Shown in pieces: positions 27,114 to 36,601 of a DNA stretch of 64,000 nucleotides; position 1 is the stretch's first letter, and the number at the start of each line of letters is the position of its first letter. The notes under the pieces are model-generated. The model searched no databases and had not been told where the DNA came from. It saw nothing but the letters and a program-made list of their open reading frames with translations. The translations under genes were made by a program, and so were the position numbers. Origin of the DNA: Sphingomonas bacterium (GTDB lineage Bacteria > Pseudomonadota > Alphaproteobacteria > Sphingomonadales > Sphingomonadaceae); assembly GCA_030149245.1 (NCBI GenBank), contig JASBRX010000025.1, positions 29,959 through 93,958 of the forward strand, given 5' to 3'.

Positions 27114-28299
27114 CCGCCACTCGACGACGGCGATCAGGCGCGGCCCGTCGCGACGGGCCGTTTCGCCGCTCTTCGCGTTCGGTATACCTGATCGCAGCTG
27201 CCAGCTTCGGTTCCAACGGCAACAATTGTGCTCCTACAGCAGGCATGGCGTCCCAAGACGCTTCGATATGCTTGCGCAAAGCGCGTCCTATTTGCTCCGA
27301 CAGCAGCGGGGGAACAGCGTTGCCGACCAGCCGGTAGATGTCGGTTCGCTTCCCGACGAATATCCAGTCCGCAGGGAATGTTTGAATTGCTGCGCACTCT
27401 CTCGGAGATAGGCGGCGTAATCCCAGTTCAGGGTCGATCACCCAGTCCTGTTGCTGATTGGCCGTTACAGTACGTGCAGGGATGCTTGTGTCCGCAACAA
27501 AAGCGCCCTGCTTATATCCCCAGTGCCCACCCGGTCGGGTTGTTTCGCGCTTTCCGGGGCTCTTCACGCCGGAACCCGGCTTCAAATCGCGAAGCTGTTC
27601 GAGAAGCTTTTCATTGGGGCGAATGATTTCATCGGCTTTCGGTTTGCCTACAGCTTCCAACGCTTTCTGCATTGGAACCCACGGTCGGCTCGGGTCGGCC
27701 TTCGAGCGACTAGGTTCGGGGAAGCTGAGTTCGTCGCCGATGCGATAGCCGAACACAATGAGCCTCACGCGCCGCTGAGGCACGCCATAATCCGCAGCAT
27801 TGATAAGTTTGACTTGAGTTTGGAAGCCGGCGGCCATCAACTTTTCGCGGATCAAGGCCAACGCCGATCCTGGAACACCATCAGGCCCACGCGCCGTCAG
27901 CAATCCCCGCACGTTCTCGAACATCAGCCAACGAACACCCAGTTCGTTGGCGATACGCACGAAATCATCGAACAATCGGCCGCGTGGGTCCTGCCAGCCC
28001 TTCTGATGTCCTGCACTGCTCCACGACTGGCATGGGGGGCCACCCACCAGAAGGGGAATATCGCCACGCCGCGCGCCCACTTTCGCCAAAATTTCCGAGC
28101 CGGTCGTTACCGAAACGTCTCCACGCTCAATAAGCGCGCCGTCGAAATGACCGCGACGCGCATTTTTGTTAGCGATCAGCGTATCGTAGGCCGCATTGTC
28201 GATGTCTGAAGCGTAAAGGCATTTCAGCCCCGCTTCCTCCAGGCCGATGTCGAGTCCACCAGCGCCGGAGAACAGCGAAACAAATCCGATCTGTCGCAT
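27094..28299 (-). CDS. DNA (cytosine-5) methyltransferase
   Basis: A 401-aa C5-methyltransferase, presumably the protective half of the restriction pair. It shows motif I (FSGAGGLDIGLEEAG), the catalytic GGPPCQSWS with C90, ENVRG with E128, the QRRVRLI motif, a target-recognition region around residues 200-290, and LVGNAVPP near the end. A basic tail overlaps the endonuclease start by 20 bases, so translation of the nuclease follows that of the methylase. The target sequence cannot be read from the protein. It is divergent from the HTH gene across AT-rich DNA. Confidence 0.95.
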   Translation of the reverse strand: MRQIGFVSLFSGAGGLDIGLEEAGLKCLYASDIDNAAYDTLIANKNARRGHFDGALIERGDVSVTTGSEILAKVGARRGDIPLLVGGPPCQSWSSAGHQKGWQDPRGRLFDDFVRIANELGVRWLMFENVRGLLTARGPDGVPGSALALIREKLMAAGFQTQVKLINAADYGVPQRRVRLIVFGYRIGDELSFPEPSRSKADPSRPWVPMQKALEAVGKPKADEIIRPNEKLLEQLRDLKPGSGVKSPGKRETTRPGGHWGYKQGAFVADTSIPARTVTANQQQDWVIDPELGLRRLSPRECAAIQTFPADWIFVGKRTDIYRLVGNAVPPLLSEQIGRALRKHIEASWDAMPAVGAQLLPLEPKLAAAIRYTEREERRNGPSRRAAPDRRRRVAGGQFAG

Positions 28300-28537
28300 T
28301 CTCAGCCCCTTTCTGGCGTCGGTATCATAAATCCCCGAGCTTGCAATTGCCGGTCAGCGCGTCCGTAGTACGTTTCAGGAACGTTCCGTAGTTGTTCTAC
28401 CTGCACATGTCAAATGCGGATAATTATATTATTTAATATCAGAGATATAACCTATATGGTTTTTCTCCTTTCCTACAGCCCCCGTTCCGGCATACCTAAC
28501 CGGTCCTCTGCATCGCATCAGCAAAGGACCGGCAGAC
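28300..28537. other. AT-rich divergent promoter region at the edge of the RM island
   Basis: About 240 bases without a gene. The part 28415-28470 (ATTATATTATTTAATATC and onward) is strongly AT-rich compared with its surroundings. It probably carries the leftward promoter of the methyltransferase and marks the boundary of the acquired segment. No direct repeats or att-like sites of more than a few bases were seen. Confidence 0.5.
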
Positions 28538-29890
28538 ATGAACGCTTTCACCGCGCCAGAACCGGCGCCCCCAAAGACCTCGACCTACGCCCCCGCGACC
28601 TTCAACCACGCCGCCTTCCACGATCTCGAACCCGGCGTGCCCGATGCCCAGCGTTACGACGGCTGGACCCCCGAAAAGCAGAAGCGCTTCCTCACCGCCC
28701 TCGCGCGCGGGCATAACGTCACGCAGGCGTGCGCTATCGTCGGCATGGCGCGCTCGACCGCCTATGCCCTGCGCGACAGCGCGCGCGGCGCGGCCTTTGC
28801 TTTGGGGTGGAAGGCGGCTCAGCTGCGCAGCCGCGATTGCCTCGCCGACGAACTGATGGACCGCGCCTTCAACGGCGTGCGTGAATCCGTCACCGGCGAC
28901 GATGGCCGCATCACCACGCGCCACCGCTACGACAATCAATTGGCGTGGAAGATGCTGAACCGGCTCGACAAGCGCGCCGACGCCGCCTGTACCGATACCG
29001 ACGCTGCCGCCGTGCGGCTCGCCGCGGCGGACTTCGAACAGTTTCTCGATCTGGTCGAACACTCCGCCGCACCGGGCCGCGCCGGCCTGTTCCTCGCCGC
29101 GCGCTTCGGGGCGGCGGGGGTGGCGAGTGAGGACGACCTCGCCCCGATCCGCACGCTCGCCCGCGCCGATCGCTGGCTACGCACCCATGTCGACGCGGGC
29201 GCCGCCGTCCCCGCCACCGACCTCGACCCCGCCGACCGCGCGACCTGGACCGACGAACAATGGCGCCGCGCCGAAGCCATCGGCCTCGTCGCCCTCGCAT
29301 CCGAAGCCCCGCCGCAGGAGGAGGCTGACAGCCCGGCGGACACACGCGATTTTTGTCCGGTTCGTCCGGATATCGAGGATGACTATCACGGCTCGGTCTG
29401 GTGGTGCGACGATGCGCGCGGCTGGCGCATCGATTTCCCGCCACCCCCCGGCTTCGATGGCGACGAGGAGGGCGACCCCCTCGATGAAGACTATCAACGC
29501 GACCTGACCGAGGAAGAGGAAGCCGCCGTCACCGCCGCCGACGCCCGCGAACGCGCCGAACTGATCGCCGCCGGCCTCACCGCCCGCGAAGCCTGGCTCG
29601 CCAAGACCCGCCGCGCGGCGGGGGAGGGGGTCGACAATCCTCCCCCGCCAGGGGGAGGTGGCACGCGCAGCGTGACGGAGGGGGAGGAAGGGAATGCCGA
29701 TGAGGGTCCATCCAATTCCTCCCCTGAGCGTGCTCAGGGGAGGGGGACCGCCGCCGAAGGCGGTGGTGGAGGGGCGGCCGCGCAGACGGCCGGTGAACAG
29801 CTCGACAAAATTCCGCCCTCTGCGAGGGCGGCCCCTCCACCCCCGCTGCGCGGCGGTCCCCCTCCCCGAGACAAGCTCGGGGAGGAATAG
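28538..29890 (+). CDS. HTH protein (terminase-small-subunit-like N-terminus) with a repeat-encoded tail
   Basis: A 450-aa protein. Residues ~40-90 form a homeodomain-like helix-turn-helix (WTPEKQKRFLTALARGHNVT, ACAIVGMARSTAYALRD), as in phage terminase small subunits and transposase-type proteins. The middle part has long Ala/Arg-rich helices and acidic stretches (DEEGDPLDEDYQRDLTEEEE). From about residue 366 onward the protein is encoded by palindromic repeat DNA and reads as low-complexity Gly/Pro/Ala (PPPPGGGG, EGGGGGAAAQT). No other phage genes lie nearby, so a prophage is not supported. Function unknown; a chromosomal DNA-binding role is the best guess. Confidence 0.75.
   Translation: MNAFTAPEPAPPKTSTYAPATFNHAAFHDLEPGVPDAQRYDGWTPEKQKRFLTALARGHNVTQACAIVGMARSTAYALRDSARGAAFALGWKAAQLRSRDCLADELMDRAFNGVRESVTGDDGRITTRHRYDNQLAWKMLNRLDKRADAACTDTDAAAVRLAAADFEQFLDLVEHSAAPGRAGLFLAARFGAAGVASEDDLAPIRTLARADRWLRTHVDAGAAVPATDLDPADRATWTDEQWRRAEAIGLVALASEAPPQEEADSPADTRDFCPVRPDIEDDYHGSVWWCDDARGWRIDFPPPPGFDGDEEGDPLDEDYQRDLTEEEEAAVTAADARERAELIAAGLTAREAWLAKTRRAAGEGVDNPPPPGGGGTRSVTEGEEGNADEGPSNSSPERAQGRGTAAEGGGGGAAAQTAGEQLDKIPPSARAAPPPPLRGGPPPRDKLGEE
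29637..29690. repeat. Half unit of the composite repeat, inverted, inside a gene
   Basis: CCTCCCCCGCCAGGGGGAGG followed by TGGCACGCGCAGCGTGACGG matches, in reverse orientation, one end of the repeats at 6349 and 23097. It is in frame within the HTH protein gene. Confidence 0.7.
29714..29888. repeat. ~170-bp composite palindromic repeat, copy C, inside a gene
   Basis: Starts AATTCCTCCCCTGAGCGTGC and ends CAAGCTCGGGGAGGAAT. The left half is almost identical to copy A (GACGGCCG-TGAACAGCTCG core). It is read in frame as the last ~58 codons of the HTH protein, and the TAG stop begins in its final bases. Confidence 0.85.
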
Positions 29891-29936
29891 TTCGCCACCC
29901 CCTTGAGCCTTTCGCCCACCCCGCCATAACAGGAGG

Positions 29937-30422
29937 ATGCTACTCCCGGACACGCCGCTAAACCCGCTCGAACATGGCCAGCTCAAGGCGATGCGCCTGT
30001 CCGCCGCCGTCTTCTGGACCATCGCGACGCTCGTCTCGATCGGCCCGGGTTTCGGCCTCAGCACCGCGTTCGACTGGTTCCCGATCTGGCTGCCCACCGC
30101 CGTGATCGCGCCGCTCGGCCTGTGGTCGGTGCTGATCGCGACCCCGGCGCGCTGGCGGCGCTGGGGCTGGGCGTGGACGGGGAAGGAACTGCACGTCGCC
30201 TCGGGCTGGCTCGCCCGCCGCCACACCATCGTCCCCGCCGCGCGCGTCCAGCATATCGACGTGACGCAGGGGCCGGTCGAGCGGATGTTCGGCGTCGCCA
30301 CCCTGGTGCTGCACACCGCCGGGACCGCGAACAGTGAAGTCGATCTGCCCGGCATCACCCGCGAAACGGCAGAGGAGATCCGCGACGCGATCCGCGACCA
30401 GCTGACGGTCGACCCATGGTGA
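29937..30422 (+). CDS. Membrane protein with bacterial PH (YdbS-like) domain
   Basis: A ~161-aa protein with two hydrophobic segments (AVFWTIATLVSIGPGFGL, WLPTAVIAPLGLWSVLIA) and a C-terminal bPH2 (DUF304) domain: WGWAWTGKELHVASGWLARR, TIVPAARVQHIDVTQGPVER and MFGVATLVLHTAGT. In the well-known pair YdbS/YdbT such proteins occur together; the next gene is the large partner, and the two overlap. The AGGAGG directly abuts the ATG at 29937 with no spacing, so the true start may differ; the next in-frame ATG is at residue 19. Confidence 0.88.
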   Translation: MLLPDTPLNPLEHGQLKAMRLSAAVFWTIATLVSIGPGFGLSTAFDWFPIWLPTAVIAPLGLWSVLIATPARWRRWGWAWTGKELHVASGWLARRHTIVPAARVQHIDVTQGPVERMFGVATLVLHTAGTANSEVDLPGITRETAEEIRDAIRDQLTVDPW

Positions 30423-31882
30423 GCGAGGAACTTGAGGACCACGGACCGCGCCGCGTCCATCCGCTGACCGTCGTCATCTGGTTCCTGAAAAAGGCGCCAC
30501 AGAATGTCCTCGGCCTGCCGGCGATCATCGGCGTCACGTCCGGCCGGGGCCTCGGCTGGATTGCGCTGGCAGCGGTGGGGATCGGTGTCGTCAGCCTGGT
30601 GTGGACGTGGATCAACTGGCGGCGCTTCACCTATGAAGTGACCGACAGCGAGCTTGTGATCGAACGCGGCCTGTTGAACCGCACCCGCCGCTCGATCCCG
30701 TTGGAGCGCATCCAGGACGTCGGCATCGAACAGGGGCCGCTGTCCCGCATCTTCGGCCTCGCCGAAGTCCGCGTCGAAACCGGCGGCGGCGACAAGGACG
30801 AAGCGGTGCTGGACAGCGTGTCCCTGTCCGAAGCCGCCAGGCTGCGCGGAGCCCTGAGAGGGGCACCGGCGCGACCGACAGTCGGACTGGATGCTGGCGA
30901 GGAAGCCCCGCCGGTCGAGGACACGCTGACCGACGTGTTCGCGATGTCGCCGGGCCGGCTGTTGCTGCTCGGCCTGTTCAGCTTCTCGCTGGTCTGGATC
31001 GCCGCCTTGGCCACCGGCATCCAGTTCCTCGGCGACGCCATGGGCTTCGGCTGGGACGAAATCGCCGACATGGCGAAAAGCGCCCAGGGCGAGGTGCAGA
31101 GCCGGCTGAACTACTCCACCGGCTTCGGCCTGTTCGGACTGGTGGTGGTGCTCGGCGTGATCACCGGGGTAGCCCGGACGGTGCTGCGCGAATGGAACTT
31201 CAAGCTGCGCGCCGGAATAGGGAGGTTCCGCCGCACCAGAGGGCTGCTGACCCGCAGCGAAGTGGTGGTGGCGATGCGCCGCATCCAGCTCGCCCTGATC
31301 CAGCGCGGCCCGTTCCGCGGCCTGCTCGGCTGGAACGCCCTGAGCGTCCAAACCCTCGGCGGCAGCAACGACCCCAGCGGCCGCCAGGTCCTCGCCCCGC
31401 TGGCTCGGGACTATGAAGTGGCGGGTATTGTCGCCAGAGCCGGCCTGCCCCCGTTCGAAAGGCTACCCCTCCGCCCCGTAGCCCCGGCCCACATCCTCCG
31501 GGCCCTGGTGCTGGCAGTGCCGCTCCCGCTGGCGGTCATCGCCGCCGCCCTGCTGCTCACCCCCTTCGCCTGGCTAGGCTTGATCCTGACCCTCCCGCCA
31601 GTCCTTACCGCCCTGCTGCAACGCCGCTACCACCGCTACGCCCTCCGCTCCGCCAGCCTGCAAGTGATGCGAGGGGTGTTGGCGCAGCGCGACTGGATCG
31701 TCCCGGTCGAAAACGTCCAGGTCGTGACCCTCCGTCAGGGCCTGATCCAGCGCTGGCTGGGCCTCGTCACCGTCGAAGTCGACACCGCCGGAGCCGGCAT
31801 GGGCGCAACTCCCGCCGTCGTCGATGTCGCCGCCGAGGACGGCGCAACCCTGGCCCGCGACCTCGCCGCCGGGATCAGTTGA
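30416..31882 (+). CDS. Membrane protein with repeated bacterial PH domains (YdbT-like)
   Basis: A 488-aa membrane protein. Three bPH2 units can be seen: around residues 70-140 (YEVTDSELVIERGLLNRTRR, IPLERIQDVGIEQGPLSRIF), around 260-320 (LRAGIGRFRRTRGLLTRSEV), and around 410-480 (VMRGVLAQRDWIVPVENVQV, then LRQGLIQRWLGL). Hydrophobic pairs lie between them. The start overlaps the preceding gene by 7 bases. The YdbS/YdbT pair has been linked to surfactin-type bacteriocin resistance in Bacillus; the role in proteobacteria is not established. The 3' end overlaps the convergent SleB gene by 8 bases. Confidence 0.9.
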   Translation: MVSEELEDHGPRRVHPLTVVIWFLKKAPQNVLGLPAIIGVTSGRGLGWIALAAVGIGVVSLVWTWINWRRFTYEVTDSELVIERGLLNRTRRSIPLERIQDVGIEQGPLSRIFGLAEVRVETGGGDKDEAVLDSVSLSEAARLRGALRGAPARPTVGLDAGEEAPPVEDTLTDVFAMSPGRLLLLGLFSFSLVWIAALATGIQFLGDAMGFGWDEIADMAKSAQGEVQSRLNYSTGFGLFGLVVVLGVITGVARTVLREWNFKLRAGIGRFRRTRGLLTRSEVVVAMRRIQLALIQRGPFRGLLGWNALSVQTLGGSNDPSGRQVLAPLARDYEVAGIVARAGLPPFERLPLRPVAPAHILRALVLAVPLPLAVIAAALLLTPFAWLGLILTLPPVLTALLQRRYHRYALRSASLQVMRGVLAQRDWIVPVENVQVVTLRQGLIQRWLGLVTVEVDTAGAGMGATPAVVDVAAEDGATLARDLAAGIS

Positions 31883-33167
31883 TGGCCGGGGTCGCCGCCG
31901 GAGTAGGGGAGGGGGCAGGTTTCCGCCGAACCCCGCTCAGCACCTCCGGAGTAGGCGATGGAACCGGCGCCGGAGCCACCGCCGCCGCAACCGGCGTCCG
32001 CCGCATGCATTGGATCGGGCTAGGCCGCTTGAACTCCCCGCAATTCCACAGCGCCTTGCCGAACCCCTGATCCTTGTCGCGCAGGTAGCTGAACGACATC
32101 GCCTCGATCTGCGCCGGGGTCAGGCTGGCCCCCACCGCTGGCACCTTGGCCCGATCGGTCCAGCCCAGAAACTTGCAATAGGCCCGCTCGCCACAAGTCC
32201 GGATCGCCAGCGCCGCAAAAGCATCCGCTCCCATCGCCTTGTCGAGCGCGACATGAAAACTGTCGCCCCCCGCCGCCACCGGCTTAGGCACCGCCGACTC
32301 CGGAATGGTCTCCGGATCCAGCATTGCCGCCGGATCGACCACCCCGGCCAGCGCCACCTCACCACCACCATGGAAAGGCGACAACGCCGCCAGCTTGGCC
32401 ACCACCGGCTCGACCCCGGCATAACCCCGGCGAAAAGCCGGTGGCGTGCCCCACCAGCCGGTCCAGCGGAAGAACAGGTGCGTGTTCACCTCCGCCACCT
32501 TGTCCAGGCTCGAGCTCCAATAGGGCACGACCCAATCGGTATGGTAATGCGTCGAATGCCCGACCTTGGCGAACACCGATCCGGTGAGTGCCTGCCGCGC
32601 GATCGTCTGTGCCCGGCCCCAGGCGGCGGGGGAGGGCGTGCGCCGCATCGCGCCGTCACAGGTGAAGGTGAACTGGCATCCGGTGCGCCGCTCCTGCCCC
32701 TGGAACACCACGCCGCACACCGATTTGGGGAAAGCGGGGTGACGCATGCGGTTGAGCACGACCTGAGCCACCGCGCGCTGGCCGACCGGATCGTCGCCCG
32801 CCTCATACCAGGTCGCGGCGGCAAGGCAGTCGACCGCGCGCCCGAAATCTTCCGCCCCGGCGTTGAGGATCAGCGGACGGGCGGCGGGATTGGGGTCGGT
32901 GGAGAAGGGGATGGCGGCGTTGAAGGCGCGCGCATCGTCCATCGACAGCGCGGCGAGGCGGACGGGCTCGACCTCGGGCAGTTCCGCCTTGGGCACCACG
33001 CGCTTCGGCCGCGAAATCTCGGCGAGCACCGGCGCAGCGGCGGGCGGCGCGGCGAGCAGCACCGCAGCCAGCGGCAGCGCGATAGCCGACAGCGCAATCG
33101 CCGCCAGCGCGATCCACAGGCCCGGCGCAGGGCGGGGCGCGGTTACCGGAACGGGAGATGGGGTCAC
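31875..33167 (-). CDS. Cell-wall hydrolase, SleB-type
   Basis: A 430-aa envelope protein with an N-terminal membrane anchor (LWIALAAIALSAIALPLAAV). The Hydrolase_2 (SleB) domain lies near residues 110-220: CLAAATWYEAGDDPVGQRAV, AQVVLNRMRHPAFPKSVC, TGCQFTFTCDG, and ATHYHT-like STHYHTDWV. The catalytic glutamate should be that in YEAGDD. A C-terminal region ends in a Pro/Ala-rich tail. The family cleaves peptidoglycan glycan strands. The start is GTG at 33167 with no strong ribosome site. Confidence 0.9.
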   Translation of the reverse strand: MTPSPVPVTAPRPAPGLWIALAAIALSAIALPLAAVLLAAPPAAAPVLAEISRPKRVVPKAELPEVEPVRLAALSMDDARAFNAAIPFSTDPNPAARPLILNAGAEDFGRAVDCLAAATWYEAGDDPVGQRAVAQVVLNRMRHPAFPKSVCGVVFQGQERRTGCQFTFTCDGAMRRTPSPAAWGRAQTIARQALTGSVFAKVGHSTHYHTDWVVPYWSSSLDKVAEVNTHLFFRWTGWWGTPPAFRRGYAGVEPVVAKLAALSPFHGGGEVALAGVVDPAAMLDPETIPESAVPKPVAAGGDSFHVALDKAMGADAFAALAIRTCGERAYCKFLGWTDRAKVPAVGASLTPAQIEAMSFSYLRDKDQGFGKALWNCGEFKRPSPIQCMRRTPVAAAVAPAPVPSPTPEVLSGVRRKPAPSPTPAATPAIN

Positions 33168-33283
33168 AGGGAGCGCGCGGTCCTTCAGCGGCTAAATACC
33201 AGCGGCGCTGGCCTCCGCCCTTTAGCGCAAGACGAACGCGCGGCAAACCGCGCCGTTCACTCGGGCCGTCGAACCGCCTCAGT

Positions 33284-33607
33284 TCAGGGCCAGAAGCCCG
33301 TCGCCTCGCACAGGTCCCACTGGTCCGCCACCTTCATCCGGCAGCTGCTGTCGACTGCGTTGCAGCGCGCATATTCGCGTTCATAGCGCTTGAAACAGCT
33401 TTCGAGCGCCTTGGCCTGTGGCGCGCCAGCGGGTTTGACCCCGGTTTGGACTAGCCGTGCGTCAGCCGCGCTGGCTGAGGGCGCAGCCGCCGCTGCGACC
33501 TTTGCCCCCGCCGCTCGAACAGACGATGCTTGCTCGCTTCCGAACACCATCGGCCACGCCAAAAAGATTGCCAGCATCACGCTGACGCAGATCATTGCAT
33601 TCCGCAC
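33284..33607 (-). CDS. Small exported hypothetical protein with four cysteines
   Basis: A 107-aa product with an N-terminal hydrophobic segment (MICVSVMLAIFLAWPMVFG), an Ala/Ser-rich linker and a C-terminal part with four cysteines in ESCFKRY, YARCNAV, DSSCRMK and DLCEATG. The even spacing suggests two disulfides in the periplasm and a helical hairpin. GGGGGGAAA lies just before the GTG start at 33607. No family recognised. Confidence 0.75.
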   Translation of the reverse strand: MRNAMICVSVMLAIFLAWPMVFGSEQASSVRAAGAKVAAAAAPSASAADARLVQTGVKPAGAPQAKALESCFKRYEREYARCNAVDSSCRMKVADQWDLCEATGFWP

Positions 33608-33677
33608 GATTTCCCCCCGGAATCCGTGTTCCCCGACTCAGCGCAGAATATCCGTTTTGGGACGGAATGCGAGTCTT

Positions 33678-34598
33678 TCAGGCCTCCGGAAGGAAGTCAG
33701 GCACGCTCAAATAGCGCTCACCTGTATCATAATTGAACCCGAGCACGCGCGTGCCGGCCGGAAGGTCTCCCAGCTTCTTGGCAATCGCCGCCAGAGTCGC
33801 GCCCGACGAGATGCCGATCAGCATTCCTTCCTCACGCGCCGCGCGGCGGGCGAACTCCTTGGCATCCGCCGCATCGACCTGAATCGCGCCATCGATCGCG
33901 TCCGTGTGCAGGTTCTTGGGGACAAAGCCCGCGCCGATGCAGTGGATCGGGTGCGGGCCGGGCTGGCCGCCCGAAATGACCGGCGACAGCTCCGGCTCGA
34001 CCGCGAACACCTTGAGCGAAGGCCAGTGCTTCTTGAGGGTCTCGGCGACGCCGGTGATGTGGCCGCCGGTGCCGACGCCGGTGATGATCACGTGCGGAGG
34101 GCTGTCGGCGAAGTCCTTGAGAATCTCCTGCGCCGTGGTGCGGACGTGTACATCGACATTGGCCGGGTTCTCGAACTGCTGCGGCATCCACGCGCCGGGG
34201 GTCGATTCGACGATCTCCAGCGCGCGTTCGATCGCGCCCTTCATCCCCTTTTCGCGGGGCGTCAGGTCGAAGCTCGCGCCATAGGCCAGCATCAGGCGGC
34301 GGCGCTCGATGCTCATGCTTTCCGGCATCACCAGGATCAGCTTATAGCCCTTCACCGCCGCGACCATCGCCAGACCAACGCCGGTATTGCCGCTGGTCGG
34401 TTCGACGATCGTACCGCCGGGCTGCAGGCTGCCATCGGCCTCCGCCGCCTCGATCATCGCCAGCGCGATGCGGTCCTTGATCGACCCGCCAGGATTGGTG
34501 CGTTCCGACTTGATCCACACCTCGGCATCGGGGAACAGCCGGGCCACGCGGATGTGCGGGGTGTTGCCGATGGTTTCGAGGATCGTGTTCGCCTTCAT
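33678..34598 (-). CDS. cysK: Cysteine synthase A
   Basis: A 306-aa PLP enzyme, O-acetylserine sulfhydrylase. The PLP lysine is K41 in NPGGSIKDR; the phosphate and acetate loops are [11 protein letters not shown] and [18 protein letters not shown] lies near the end. The start at 34598 follows GAGGAGA and overlaps the stop of the MFS gene as ATGA; a longer frame is not conserved. Being translated after an MFS transporter suggests a shared role, perhaps export of cysteine or a related compound, but that is inference only. Confidence 0.95.
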   Translation of the reverse strand: MKANTILETIGNTPHIRVARLFPDAEVWIKSERTNPGGSIKDRIALAMIEAAEADGSLQPGGTIVEPTSGNTGVGLAMVAAVKGYKLILVMPESMSIERRRLMLAYGASFDLTPREKGMKGAIERALEIVESTPGAWMPQQFENPANVDVHVRTTAQEILKDFADSPPHVIITGVGTGGHITGVAETLKKHWPSLKVFAVEPELSPVISGGQPGPHPIHCIGAGFVPKNLHTDAIDGAIQVDAADAKEFARRAAREEGMLIGISSGATLAAIAKKLGDLPAGTRVLGFNYDTGERYLSVPDFLPEA

Positions 34599-35920
34599 GC
34601 CTTGATCTCCTCTGGCGCGGGATGGTCCAACGATGCGGGCGGATCGAAGGTCCGCGCGCGCCGCAATTCGGGGAAGATACGCGCCCACAGCGCGGTTACC
34701 AAGATGGCAGCGATCCCGCCGCCCACGGTCGCGACGACCGGGCCGATCAGCGAGGCGAGAAAGCCCGAGCGCGCCTCACCCAGCTCGTTCGAGCTGGAGA
34801 TGAACAGGGTCGAGACCGATCCGACGCGCCCGCGCATTGCGTCGGGTGTATGGAGCTGGATCAGCGAGGAGCGGACATAGACCGATATCATGTCGAACCC
34901 GCCCAGCGCGATCAGTGCGACGATGGAGACGAGCACGGCGGGCGCGAGCTCGCTGCCGATCATGCTTGGCCCGAACCAGCGCGTCATCAGCGGCCCGGCC
35001 CAGCCGAACACCGTGGTCGCCGCGCCGAAGCCGATCACCGCCCACAGCATCTTGACCCCGACATTGGTCTTGAGCGGACGCCAGGACAGCACCACCGCCA
35101 CCGCCACTGCCCCGACCGCCGGTGCCGCGCGCAAATGGCCAAGGCCATCCGCGCCGATCATCAGGACGTCGCGGGCATAGATGGGGAGCATCGCGGTGGC
35201 ACCGCCCAAGAGCACCGCAAACATGTCGAGCGAGATTGCGCCGAGCACCAGGCGGTTGCGGCGCACATAGCGTAGCCCTTCGATCATTTGCATCAACGGG
35301 TTGCCGACTTTCGCGATCGTGCTCCGCGCCACCGGGGTGACCAGCAGCATCATCACGAAGGCGACGCCGAACAGCGCGGTCGCGACCCAATAGGGGACGG
35401 CGGGGCCGACCGCGTAGAGATAGCCGCCCATCGCCGGGCCGCCGATCGACCCGACCTGCCACGCCAGCGCGCTTAGCGCGATCGCGGTCGGGAGCGAAGC
35501 GGCAGGGACGAGGTTGGGGGCGAGCGCCTGTTGCGCCGGGCTGATGAACGCACGCGCGACGCCGAGCAGTGCGGCGATTCCGAACAACGCGGGCAGGGTG
35601 ATCGTGTCGGTCTGCGTCAGCCACGCGAGCGCGGCGGCGCAACCCAGCTCCAGCGCGATGGCCGCGCGTACGATCCAGCGCCGGTCGAGCCGGTCTGCAA
35701 CCCAGCCGGTAACCAGCGTGAGCGCGAGCAGCGGAAGGAACTGCACCAACCCGACAAAGCCGAGCTGCAACGCCGCTTCGCGGATGATCATCGTCGCGCG
35801 GGCGATGTCATAGACCTGCCAGCCGATGACGACGACCATCGACAGCCCGGCAAGCGTCGAGGCGAGCCGCGCGATCCAGTAGACGCGGTAATTATGGATG
35901 GAAAAGGGGTGGGCGGCCAT
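34595..35920 (-). CDS. MFS transporter (EntS/MFS_3-like)
   Basis: A 441-aa inner-membrane protein with about 12 helices. It begins [20 protein letters not shown] and carries [16 protein letters not shown], the usual MFS loop 2-3 motif, and [13 protein letters not shown] after the fourth helix. [20 protein letters not shown] is typical of the enterobactin-exporter-like group (DUF894/MFS_3). The substrate is unknown. It is the first gene of the pair with cysK. Confidence 0.88.
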   Translation of the reverse strand: MAAHPFSIHNYRVYWIARLASTLAGLSMVVVIGWQVYDIARATMIIREAALQLGFVGLVQFLPLLALTLVTGWVADRLDRRWIVRAAIALELGCAAALAWLTQTDTITLPALFGIAALLGVARAFISPAQQALAPNLVPAASLPTAIALSALAWQVGSIGGPAMGGYLYAVGPAVPYWVATALFGVAFVMMLLVTPVARSTIAKVGNPLMQMIEGLRYVRRNRLVLGAISLDMFAVLLGGATAMLPIYARDVLMIGADGLGHLRAAPAVGAVAVAVVLSWRPLKTNVGVKMLWAVIGFGAATTVFGWAGPLMTRWFGPSMIGSELAPAVLVSIVALIALGGFDMISVYVRSSLIQLHTPDAMRGRVGSVSTLFISSSNELGEARSGFLASLIGPVVATVGGGIAAILVTALWARIFPELRRARTFDPPASLDHPAPEEIKA

Positions 35921-36038
35921 GCGTTCCTGTCCGGCCGCCGGTCCCGATGACCAGCGGACGGACCGCCCTTAGGAGGTCGCGAACGCATCGCGCAATGAAG
36001 TTATCGTTGCGCGTGGCGTTCGCGACGGTTGGAGCAGG

Positions 36039-36530
36039 TCAGGCGAGCGAGACGTCGGCGACCTTGTCCTGATAATCGGCCTTGGGGTCGGAACCGAGCA
36101 GCATCTTGAGGCCTGCAAATAGGCTGTTCTCATTGAGCCAGATCTGGCCATGTTCGGTGTCGAGCCGGAGCAGCTGCAGCTTGGGATCGTCCTTGCCGCC
36201 TTCATACCAGGCCGCGATGAGCGGGTTCCAGAGCCGGTCGATCGTGGCGCGGTCATTTTCTGCGACCAGATTGCCGTGGATCGTCGCCCACAGATCATGC
36301 CCCTTGGACACGAAATGCGCCATCGCACGGTTGCTCTCGCTCAGCGCGGCGACCAGGCTGTTGTCCTTGGTCGTGAAGAACCAAATCGGGCCGCCGTCCT
36401 GGCCGTCCTCGCGTAGTGCCGTCATCGGCTGGGCATGGCCGTCGCGCGCGCCGTCAAGGCCGAGGAAGAGGGTGCGGTCGCTGTCGAGCGCCGACCAGAA
36501 TTTGTCGGCAAGTTCCTGTGGGGTCGGCAT
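36039..36530 (-). CDS. Pyridoxamine-5'-phosphate-oxidase-like split-barrel protein
   Basis: A 163-aa FMN-binding split-barrel protein of the general-stress-protein-26 type. It shows LADKFWSALDSDRTLFLGLD, PMTALREDGQDGGPIWFFTT, and RAMAHFVSKGHDLWATIHGN. These proteins bind flavin or pyridoxal compounds, but the reaction is mostly unknown. AGGAG lies before the ATG. It stands alone between the MFS gene and the regulator. Confidence 0.88.
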   Translation of the reverse strand: MPTPQELADKFWSALDSDRTLFLGLDGARDGHAQPMTALREDGQDGGPIWFFTTKDNSLVAALSESNRAMAHFVSKGHDLWATIHGNLVAENDRATIDRLWNPLIAAWYEGGKDDPKLQLLRLDTEHGQIWLNENSLFAGLKMLLGSDPKADYQDKVADVSLA

Positions 36531-36601
36531 CGTGCTGCTCCTGATTGTTGGGATTGCAGCGGGAACGGACGATGCCGCGGCGCGGTTCCGTCGGCTGGAT
36601 G

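Noticed and set aside
28538..29890. Prophage remnant suggested by the terminase-small-subunit-like N-terminus
   Set aside because: No large terminase, portal, capsid, integrase or att-like repeats lie in the surrounding 10 kb; the HTH alone is not evidence of a phage.
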